Part shown: positions 1-5,558 of the stretch, in pieces
Layout: each line of letters starts with the position of its first letter
How positions within the stretch are numbered: position 1 is the stretch's first letter
Assembly (NCBI GenBank): GCA_016871475.1
Contig: VHDG01000302.1
Location: 1 to 5,558, forward strand
DNA from: Verrucomicrobiota bacterium
Lineage (GTDB): Bacteria; Verrucomicrobiota; Verrucomicrobiia; Limisphaerales; UBA11320
Length of the DNA: 5,558 bases
Direction of reading: 5' to 3'
The notes under the pieces: model-generated
Told to the model about the DNA's origin: nothing
Database searches by the model: none
Seen by the model: only the letters and a program-made list of their open reading frames with translations
Made by a program: the position numbers and the translations under genes

Positions 1-290
1 AGAATATAAAGGCGGCGGGTCTGCGTCTCAGGGCTTCCTGTGGCCACAGGGTTGGCGAGAAATGGGCGCGCGAAGGCAAGGGCCAGGAGCGCGATCACCG
101 CGCAACGAGCCAGCAGTAGCAGCAGATTCTCCAACCGGTTCTGTCGCGTGACCCTCGGGGGGGTCGGCTGAAGAAACATGAGACTGCTGAAAACCTGCTT
201 CTCCCGGATGGTTCGCCGGATCAGGTGAAAGAGAATCGGCAGCGCGATTGCAGCGGCGCCGATCAGGAACAGTGGGGCCAGTAGGCTCAT
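1..290 (-). CDS. BatA-domain membrane protein, N-terminal part (cut by window edge)
   Basis: Reading leftwards from the ATG at 290-288, an uninterrupted frame of 96 codons runs off the left edge. It begins MSLLAPLFLIGAAAIALPIL, giving a first membrane helix at about residues 3-24. A basic stretch (HLIRRTIREKQ) and a soluble segment with FSSLMFLQPTPPRVTRQNRLE follow, then a second helix at about 55-74 ending in ARPFL. This is the hallmark of the BatA / aerotolerance-regulator N-terminal family (two-helix domain, usually followed by a von Willebrand A-like fold). The last visible residues, RRLYI, match where the first strand of that fold normally starts. Members are inner-membrane proteins often found near MoxR ATPase and DUF58 genes; none is visible here. 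No good Shine-Dalgarno precedes the start, but it is the first usable start after an in-frame stop at 327-329. It is divergent from the phosphatase gene. The specific function is unknown. Confidence 0.85.
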   Translation of the reverse strand, partial: MSLLAPLFLIGAAAIALPILFHLIRRTIREKQVFSSLMFLQPTPPRVTRQNRLENLLLLLARCAVIALLALAFARPFLANPVATGSPETQTRRLYI

Positions 291-393
291 GTCAGAAACA
301 AGGACTAGGGCGAGAGCTAAGAGGTTTCAAAGTTAGCAAGCAATGGTTAAACGTCGAGTTGACGAACTTGCCCCGGGCCTGAAGGATGCGCCC
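291..393. promoter_or_regulatory. Divergent intergenic spacer, presumed promoter region
   Basis: This 103-base spacer lies between two divergently transcribed genes and must hold the signals for both unless the leftward gene is read from elsewhere. It is visibly more AT-rich around 319-352 than the flanking genes. The best sigma-70-like pair on the plus strand is TTTCAA (325-330) and TTAAAC (347-352), 16 bases apart, which is weak. No operator-like inverted repeat is evident. The promoter role is inferred from gene layout only. Confidence 0.3.
382..386 (+). promoter_or_regulatory. Ribosome binding site deciding the phosphatase start
   Basis: AAGGA lies 7 bases before the ATG at 394. The longer in-frame ATG at 343 has only AAGAGG some 18 bases upstream and would put 17 mostly charged or polar residues before the export signal. 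The site therefore favours initiation at 394. Confidence 0.6.
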
Positions 394-2430
394 ATGCTCT
401 CGTGGCTCCACTCTCAGCGAAATCGCGTGGTCTGTTGCATCGGTCTGTCCCAGGTCTTTTCGGCCTCCTGCCTGATGATCCATGCAGCCAACCCAACGCT
501 CCCTTTCTCCCGGTCCCCCTACATCCAGTTCGGAAGTCCGTCCCTCATGCATGTGGTCTGGCGCACCGAGGGTCCGATCGATGCAGTGGTGAGGTATGGC
601 ACCGACCCGGGGAATCTTTCCGATCGAGCGAAGTCCGGTTCGATCACCACCCGGGCCAGTCTCGGGACCAACGGTCAGCCCATGCTCGCCAAATGGAAAG
701 AGCTGCGGACAACCGCGAACCTGGCGCTCCCCAAACTTCACTCAGCTCCGGTGGGAACCTTCCAGTACGAGGCACGCATCCACGATCTGAAGCCGGAGAC
801 CACCTACTACTACGCTGTTTATGACGGCGACAAGCGTCTCACCCCTCAAGACACCTCCTATCGTTTCACCACGCACCCACCCGCGGGCCAGGTGCGTCGC
901 ACCCGCTTCTGGGTGCTGGGCGACAGCGGCACCGGACGGGAGCCGCAGCTCGCCGTGCACGAGGCGATGATCAAGTTCACGGCACAGGAAAAGCATCCCA
1001 TCGACTTCTGGTTGCATGTGGGCGACATGGCCTACGGGGTGGGGAGGGACACCGAGTTTCAGACGCGTTTTTTTGAAACCTACGAGCCGACGCTTCGAAA
1101 CAAGGTTTGCTGGCCAACGATGGGAAACCATGAGGGTGCCACCTCCAATGGGAAAACCGGTGTGGGCCCCTACTACGATGCCTATGTCGTGCCCACCCGG
1201 GCCGAGGTCGGAGGGCTGGGATCCGGAACCGAAGCCTACTACTCCTTCGACTACTCAAACATTCGCTTCATCTGCCTCAACTCACATGATCTGGACCGGA
1301 AGCCCGACGGCCCCATGGCGAAATGGTTGAAAGCGGACCTCGAAAAAGCCAAGACCGACTGGATCGTCGCTTTCTTCCATCATCCTCCCTACACCAAGGG
1401 AAGCCATGACAGTGACAAGGAGAAGGACCTGATCGAGATGCGACGCTACATCATGCCGATCCTTGAGGCAGGGGGCACGGACATTGTGCTCACGGGGCAT
1501 TCTCACACCTATGAGAGATCGATGCTGATGGATGGGGCATATGGAACCAACGCGACGGTGGCAGAGAACGTGATTCTCGATGATGGGGACGGGGATCCTG
1601 CGGGTGATGGTGCCTACCGGAAGAGTGCAGGAATCCATGCTCATGAAGGAACCGTGCAGGTCGTGACCGGGAACGGAGGGCAGGTTCTTAGCCGGGTTGG
1701 AACGATGCCCATCATGCGGAAGGTCCTGCTTCAACACGGGTCAGTGATTTTTGACGTGAACGGCGACACACTTGTGGCCAGGCACGTGAACCGGAATGCA
1801 GCCGAGACGGACCTCTTCAGCATCGTCAAGCGAGGCAAGGTTTCCCAGGCCAAGATCGCGTTGCCATGGCAGTTGCCGGAATACAAGAAACCCGCCAACG
1901 AACCGAAGAATCCCACGATGCCAGCCGTGGATCACAAGGTTGTGGTTCCCAAGGGCGCGCGATGGGACTACATCACCGGCAAACATCCCCGGGGATTGGA
2001 TTGGACCCGGCAGGGGTTCGCTGCGGAGGGATGGTCCAGCGGGGAAGCCGGCTTCGGCTACGGTGAGGGAAGCTACAAGACCCATCTGGACGGGATGCGC
2101 AGGAATTCATCGAGTCTTTACATCCGGCGTGAGTTCCAGATTGAGCAGGCCGACAAGATCACCGAGGCCGTTCTGCAGATCTCCTACGAGGACGCGTTCA
2201 TCGCCTACCTCAACGGGCGTGAGGTTGCCCGGTCGGGGGTAGGACGGAGCAGTGGACGCAATGTGCAGACTGTGAAGGAACGGGAAGCGCATGAGGAAGA
2301 GTTTATCGTGCTCAAGGATGCTCACAAACACCTGAGAGATGGAGTGAATGTCATCGCCATCGAAGGCCATAATGCACGATCCGACGACACCGAGTTCCTG
2401 TTGGATCCCGCTCTTTTGATCGAAGATTAA
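394..2430 (+). CDS. Secreted purple-acid-phosphatase-like metallophosphoesterase
   Basis: A 678-residue exported hydrolase of the purple acid phosphatase family, expected to cleave phosphate esters at a binuclear metal centre outside the cytoplasm; its substrate is unknown. Residues 1-31 form a signal peptide (Arg-containing n-region, hydrophobic core, possible cleavage after IHA). An Fn3-like PAP N-domain spans about 38-163 and the catalytic domain about 170-378. All seven PAP metal ligands are visible: D177 in GDSG, D211 and Y214 in GDMAY, N245 in GNHE, H329 in HHPPY, H369 and H371 in GHSHTYER. An Asp/Gly-rich loop lies at 396-410. The C-terminal domain (about 516-676) is a galactose-binding-like beta-sandwich with WDY, FGYGEG, YLNGREVAR and GVNVIAIEGHN. 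The start at 394 is chosen for its AAGGA site; 343 is the alternative. The next gene follows after 10 bases, so the two are probably one operon. The family call is firm; phosphomonoesterase versus diesterase activity is open. Confidence 0.92.
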   Translation: MLSWLHSQRNRVVCCIGLSQVFSASCLMIHAANPTLPFSRSPYIQFGSPSLMHVVWRTEGPIDAVVRYGTDPGNLSDRAKSGSITTRASLGTNGQPMLAKWKELRTTANLALPKLHSAPVGTFQYEARIHDLKPETTYYYAVYDGDKRLTPQDTSYRFTTHPPAGQVRRTRFWVLGDSGTGREPQLAVHEAMIKFTAQEKHPIDFWLHVGDMAYGVGRDTEFQTRFFETYEPTLRNKVCWPTMGNHEGATSNGKTGVGPYYDAYVVPTRAEVGGLGSGTEAYYSFDYSNIRFICLNSHDLDRKPDGPMAKWLKADLEKAKTDWIVAFFHHPPYTKGSHDSDKEKDLIEMRRYIMPILEAGGTDIVLTGHSHTYERSMLMDGAYGTNATVAENVILDDGDGDPAGDGAYRKSAGIHAHEGTVQVVTGNGGQVLSRVGTMPIMRKVLLQHGSVIFDVNGDTLVARHVNRNAAETDLFSIVKRGKVSQAKIALPWQLPEYKKPANEPKNPTMPAVDHKVVVPKGARWDYITGKHPRGLDWTRQGFAAEGWSSGEAGFGYGEGSYKTHLDGMRRNSSSLYIRREFQIEQADKITEAVLQISYEDAFIAYLNGREVARSGVGRSSGRNVQTVKEREAHEEEFIVLKDAHKHLRDGVNVIAIEGHNARSDDTEFLLDPALLIED

Positions 2431-2440
2431 CCGGACCTTT

Positions 2441-3388
2441 ATGAAGGCCTCGCTGACCGTATTCCTTTGTGCCGGGCTCCTGCTCCACTGGGGCGCTGGG
2501 TGTGGGGCGTGGGCGCATGAAGGCCCGGAGCATGAGATCGAGGAGCTGACGGAAGAGATCAACAAGCGCGGCGAGAGCGCGGATCTTCTGATTCAGCGGG
2601 CCGTTGAGTACCGGGTTCTGGGTAAGAATTCCGAGGCGTTACGGGACCTGGAGCGGGCGGTCCGATTGGAGCCGGGCTCGCTGGTCGCTCACCGCGAGCT
2701 CAGCGTCGTCCTCTTCGCCTCCGGAAAAACCAACGAAGCCCTCAGCACTGTGACGCGCACCCTCGCAATGAAGTCCGACGAGCCTGTTGAGGTTGGAGGA
2801 CTCCATATCCTTCGGGCTGAGATTCTGAAGGCGCGGGATGACTTCAAAAAGGCGCTGGAGGATTGTGACAAAGCCATCGCGATGCATGCAGCCAATCCCG
2901 AGTGGTATTTCCTCCGGAGCGAGGTTCAAAACCACCTGAAGCTCCACAAGGAACGTATCAAGGGGCTCGATGCCGGCATCAAGGCCACGGGCTCAGGGCT
3001 GCTCGAAATCGAAAAAATCGAAGCCTTGCTCGATGCCGAGGAGTTCTGCGAAGCGATCAAGCAGATCGAATCGGAACTGGCGTCATCCCGCGTTCAAAGC
3101 TCCTGGCTGATCCGGCGGGCTCGCGCCCGGATCGGGATGGGACAAAAAGCCGAAGCCGTCCTGGATCTCAAGTCGGCTATCGATGAGATCGGCGTACGGC
3201 TGAACCTGGCGTCCCCGGATGTTCCGCTGCTGTTGGACAAGGCACTCGCGCATGAGCTTCTTGAGGAGGTTGAGGAAGCCCATCAGTATTACGAACAGGC
3301 TCGCGACGCCGGAGCGGGCGTAGGAGTGAGGGCGAAGATCAAGGCCTTGAAGGCAAGGCTGGACGAAGCCAGCAAGGCCAAGCAGTAG
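2441..3388 (+). CDS. Secreted tetratricopeptide-repeat protein
   Basis: A 315-residue protein with an export signal (MKASLTVFLCAGLLLHWGAG) and a plausible signal peptidase I site after AWA at residue 25. The mature chain would then begin HEGPEHE. A GAGC at 18-21 is a poor lipobox, so a lipoprotein is possible but less likely. The rest is helical repeats: the clearest TPR unit is about 46-79 (LGKNSEALRDLERAVRLEP), with further units near 80-113, 118-152 (KKALEDCDKAI), 153-186, 220-250 and 261-294 (EEAHQYYEQA). TPR arrays are protein-binding scaffolds with no catalysis of their own. The ATG is 10 bases after the phosphatase stop with only a weak CGGA before it, consistent with translation coupled to the upstream gene. 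I infer that it serves or binds the phosphatase or its substrate. Secreted TPR proteins with a similar His-rich start are, from memory, seen in related bacteria beside such phosphatases. Function is not established. Confidence 0.88.
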   Translation: MKASLTVFLCAGLLLHWGAGCGAWAHEGPEHEIEELTEEINKRGESADLLIQRAVEYRVLGKNSEALRDLERAVRLEPGSLVAHRELSVVLFASGKTNEALSTVTRTLAMKSDEPVEVGGLHILRAEILKARDDFKKALEDCDKAIAMHAANPEWYFLRSEVQNHLKLHKERIKGLDAGIKATGSGLLEIEKIEALLDAEEFCEAIKQIESELASSRVQSSWLIRRARARIGMGQKAEAVLDLKSAIDEIGVRLNLASPDVPLLLDKALAHELLEEVEEAHQYYEQARDAGAGVGVRAKIKALKARLDEASKAKQ

Positions 3389-3401
3389 CTGGGATCCTCG
3401 G

Positions 3402-5156
3402 TTACTTTTCGACGCTGGCGCTGCTCAGTTCGACGGGGTCCCAGACGACATTGTACCAGCCCAGGAACATCTCATCCGCGGACTGTTCGCCCCAGCGCAC
3501 GAAGGCCGATGGGTCGGGGTTTGATGGATTCATCCTGGAGTTGTCATAACCGCCGATGATTCGAACCCAGGTGCCGGGGGGCAACCGCCGAGGCTCCTTC
3601 AGCACGTAGGTTTGCTGCCAGTTAAAGTCGTAGCGAGGCACCGAGCAGAGGGTTTCCTTCTTTCCGTTGGGAAACAGCGCTTCGAACTTCATCCATCGAC
3701 CTCGCAGATGCATGTGCGGCGTCAGGCTGTGGAGGGTCGCCCCGCGCTTGAAGCAGTAAGCGGCGTCGGTCTGAAAATCGTGAGCCCCTGGCTGGATCTC
3801 AAAGGATGTGTTCACAAGGGGCACGGCCTCGTATCGAGCAGCAGGCTTCTCTTTCAAGAGATAGATGCCCAGCTCGGTCTGGTCGGTTTGTTCCCTGCCG
3901 TTCGGCGTGTAATGCATCTCCAGATCAAATACCGCTTTCGCCGGAAGCCTTTTCCCTGAGTTCGTCGGGAAAAAGTCCTGGGTCGTGCCCGGAGCCCATC
4001 CTACGAACATTTCGTCCTGCCCCAGGGCATCCTTGTTTCCGCCTTTCTTGAGTCGTGCGATGACGTGATGAACGACTTCGCGGTTGCCCGGGCGGACATA
4101 CATCGCCCCCACCCATCGCTCAGTCTCGTTCCCGGCGTGCACTTCTATATGTCGATAATCCAAAACTCCGGTCGCAGGGATGATCTCCGGCTTCGGCAGG
4201 CGAAGCACGATGTCGGGTTGTCCCAATGGCCACTCAGGTGCCGGAGTGACTTTCAGGCTTTCGAGCGGATCAGCCCCTTCCCCACGGGGGGCTCCCTGAT
4301 GGATCCATCGCAGGAGCGTCTGCGCCTCCGCGACCTGGATTGCTGAATCATTCGCAAACTTGCCCGCGTGCGGATCTGCATCCCATGGAGGCATTCTGCG
4401 GGCGAGCAGGGTTTCCTCAATCATCGATGCCATGCCCTTGACCTTGCGGTGGCTCGACATGGCCCAGGATCCGACGTTGCCGGGTGAGTGGCAGCTCACA
4501 CACCTGGCCGCGAGGATCGGGGCGACCTCTGTGGCATAGGCAACCGGGGCATCGTCGGGGCCCTTCCCGCCGTCAAAGTGAATCACGCAACCGCGGGCCT
4601 GGGTCTTGGCAGTGCGTATCGGCAGGCCGGAAAGGAAGTCGTTCAACGCCAGCTCCAGGTATTTCTCCGTTGGTTGGGGTTTGCCCGCACCCTCAGCCAT
4701 TTGATCGTCCAACGCGCCTCGATAAAAGACTGTCCAATCCTTCGTGCTGATGGCGATGGCCTCAGCTGTGCGTCGCACCCCCAGATGTCGCGCCAGGCCT
4801 TGCGTATCATCCTTCAATACTGGGACCTGCCAGACACGCAGTTCACCCGCTTCCTTGGAGATCTCCCGGCGATCATCCGCCGAGCTCGAGTTCACCATCC
4901 AGAAGTCCACGCCTCGGGTTTGAAATGCCTCTCGCAGCCTGGAGATCTTCGACGCGTTCTGGCGAACCACCGGACATCCATTGGCGGTAAAAAACAGGAC
5001 CACGGCCTTCGCATTTGAACGCTTCAACTCGCGGAGTTTTCCCTGATGGTCGATCAGTGCGAAGTTTGACACTTCCTTCGGCTGAGCTGTTTCGGCTGAG
5101 GTCGAAACAGACCGCGTGAGAACGGTGGCAAGTAACAGTGCTAGCACGAATCGCAT
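3402..5156 (-). CDS. Redoxin / cytochrome c / type 2 copper monooxygenase fusion protein
   Basis: A 584-residue exported protein with three redox domains. Residues 1-21 are a signal peptide (RFVLALLLATVL core, cleavage near STSA). A thioredoxin-fold redoxin domain (about 25-180) carries one cysteine, C61 in NGCPVV. A cytochrome c-like segment (about 205-295) has the haem site CVSCH (C219, C222, H223) and a likely axial Met, M255 in RRMPPW. The C-terminal half (about 320-584) resembles the peptidylglycine / dopamine beta-monooxygenase fold and keeps the six copper ligands: H363-H364 in VVHHVI, H415 in EMHY, H481 and H483 in PHMH, and M563 in DEMF. The predicted role is an oxygen-using copper monooxygenase fed by its own haem and thiol domains; the substrate is unknown. 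Starts at 5174 (604-residue frame position 15) and 5216 are possible. I prefer 5156 because AAGGG lies 10 bases upstream and the signal peptide is compact. It is convergent with the TPR gene and downstream of metG. Confidence 0.88.
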   Translation of the reverse strand: MRFVLALLLATVLTRSVSTSAETAQPKEVSNFALIDHQGKLRELKRSNAKAVVLFFTANGCPVVRQNASKISRLREAFQTRGVDFWMVNSSSADDRREISKEAGELRVWQVPVLKDDTQGLARHLGVRRTAEAIAISTKDWTVFYRGALDDQMAEGAGKPQPTEKYLELALNDFLSGLPIRTAKTQARGCVIHFDGGKGPDDAPVAYATEVAPILAARCVSCHSPGNVGSWAMSSHRKVKGMASMIEETLLARRMPPWDADPHAGKFANDSAIQVAEAQTLLRWIHQGAPRGEGADPLESLKVTPAPEWPLGQPDIVLRLPKPEIIPATGVLDYRHIEVHAGNETERWVGAMYVRPGNREVVHHVIARLKKGGNKDALGQDEMFVGWAPGTTQDFFPTNSGKRLPAKAVFDLEMHYTPNGREQTDQTELGIYLLKEKPAARYEAVPLVNTSFEIQPGAHDFQTDAAYCFKRGATLHSLTPHMHLRGRWMKFEALFPNGKKETLCSVPRYDFNWQQTYVLKEPRRLPPGTWVRIIGGYDNSRMNPSNPDPSAFVRWGEQSADEMFLGWYNVVWDPVELSSASVEK

Positions 5157-5250
5157 AAGAAAATGACCCTTCATCCCGCTTTGAATGGCGCATGCATGGG
5201 CCACGGGCGGGAGCATCCTATACAGAGGTCCTCCGGGTAAAAGTCAGAAC
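5157..5250. other. Spacer between metG and the fusion protein gene
   Basis: These 94 bases separate two genes on the same strand. They contain a short symmetric GAGGTCCTC (5225-5233) and the self-complementary CATGCATG (5191-5198), neither followed by a T-run on the minus strand, so no intrinsic terminator is supported. Whether the fusion gene has its own promoter or is read through from metG cannot be decided by eye. Confidence 0.35.
5167..5171 (-). promoter_or_regulatory. Candidate ribosome binding site for the fusion protein
   Basis: On the minus strand AAGGG ends 10 bases before the ATG at 5156-5154, slightly long but usable. A stronger GGAGG at 5230-5234 sits 13 bases before the ATG at 5216, which would add 20 residues ahead of the signal peptide. 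The choice between the two starts is not certain. Confidence 0.4.
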
Positions 5251-5558
5251 TCAGGCTTTGGGAACGGCTCCTCTGGTGTCCTTCTTGGGGAACAACGGGC
5301 TCGGTGCGCCCGCAACATGCCCCGGAGCCAGGGCGCCCCAGGCGGCTTCTGAGAAAGTGTCGGGGCTGCGTGATAACCCGAGCTGTGAATAGATGCGGGC
5401 AGCAGTTTCCGGAATCACCGGCCAGATGAGTACAGCGAGTATTCTGCAACTTTCACAAAGGTTGTACAAGACTTCATCCAGCCGCCCGGATTGAGCCGGA
5501 TCCTTGGCCAGCTTGAACGGCGCGGTCTGGTCCACATACTGGTTGGCCCGCGTCACCA
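5251..5558 (-). CDS. metG: Methionyl-tRNA synthetase, C-terminal end (cut by window edge)
   Basis: This is the last 101 complete codons of methionyl-tRNA synthetase, the cytoplasmic enzyme that charges tRNA-Met; the gene enters from the right edge and ends at the TGA at 5253-5251. The visible part is the helical anticodon-binding domain: ANQYVDQTAPFKLAKDP, then RLDEVLYNLCESCRILAVLI, then PVIPETAARIYSQLGL, then the family-typical WGALAPGH and a PLFPK near the end. The GTG at 5556 is an internal Val codon, not a start. The protein stops shortly after PLFPKK, so the Trbp111/EMAPII-like tRNA-binding extension found in some bacterial MetRS is absent from this gene. The usually conserved Trp of the APW motif is Phe (APF). 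The identification rests on the combined motif order and is firm; the catalytic domain is outside the window. Confidence 0.93.
   Translation of the reverse strand, partial: VTRANQYVDQTAPFKLAKDPAQSGRLDEVLYNLCESCRILAVLIWPVIPETAARIYSQLGLSRSPDTFSEAAWGALAPGHVAGAPSPLFPKKDTRGAVPKA

Noticed and set aside
359..387. TTGACG with AAGGAT 17 bases downstream as a promoter
   Set aside because: The -10 match is poor and overlaps the ribosome binding site of the gene, leaving no room for a leader.
472..474. Phosphatase as a lipoprotein anchored at the Cys in SASC
   Set aside because: The lipobox lacks a Leu/Val/Ile at -3, and a signal peptidase I site a few residues later fits as well or better.
292..741. 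Open minus-strand frame that could be taken as the gene upstream of the BatA-domain gene
   Set aside because: It overlaps the phosphatase signal peptide and N-domain in antisense and has no recognisable content.
1282..1737. Open minus-strand frame inside the phosphatase gene
   Set aside because: Antisense to the catalytic HHPPY and GHSHTYER motifs, with no domain of its own.
2107..2565. Open minus-strand frame spanning the phosphatase/TPR junction
   Set aside because: Its translation is low-complexity without motifs and overlaps the clear C-terminal domain and signal peptide coding on the other strand.
4488..5018. Open plus-strand frame of 176 codons opposite the fusion protein gene
   Set aside because: It shows no recognisable domain, and it lies antisense to a strongly supported protein whose motifs cover the same bases; a long shadow frame is expected in GC-rich DNA.
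5191..5233. CATGCATG and GAGGTCCTC as a regulatory hairpin or terminator
   Set aside because: The stems are four base pairs with no T-run; this level of symmetry is expected by chance.

Overview
This GC-rich, almost gene-filled window reads like a chromosomal stretch from a bacterium of the Planctomycetota-Verrucomicrobiota group, more likely Verrucomicrobiota (inference). The clues are an N-terminal BatA-type double-membrane domain, a secreted purple-acid-phosphatase-like enzyme with the C-terminal beta-sandwich common in PVC secretomes, a secreted TPR protein, and a redoxin / cytochrome c / copper-monooxygenase fusion. No mobile element, repeat array, CRISPR, tRNA or rRNA was seen.

Layout. 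1-290 (minus): start of a BatA-domain membrane protein, cut by the left edge. 291-393: short divergent spacer. 394-2430 (plus): secreted purple-acid-phosphatase-like metallophosphoesterase with all seven metal ligands. 2441-3388 (plus): secreted TPR protein 10 bases downstream, almost certainly co-transcribed. 3389-3401: 13-base convergent gap. 3402-5156 (minus): three-domain periplasmic redox protein. 5157-5250: spacer. 5251-5558 (minus): C-terminal end of methionyl-tRNA synthetase, cut by the right edge.

How the genes relate. The phosphatase and TPR protein form a two-gene unit whose products both carry export signals, so they probably act together outside the cytoplasm; the substrate is unknown. 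The convergent redox protein combines a thioredoxin-fold domain, one haem c site and a complete type 2 copper monooxygenase ligand set in one exported chain. That suggests electron delivery to a copper oxygenase, although its substrate cannot be read from sequence. metG lies upstream of it on the same strand and is housekeeping. The most interesting items are the fusion enzyme, its unusual cysteine arrangement, the His-rich mature N-terminus of the TPR protein, and a Trp-to-Phe change at a methionyl-tRNA synthetase position known for anticodon recognition.
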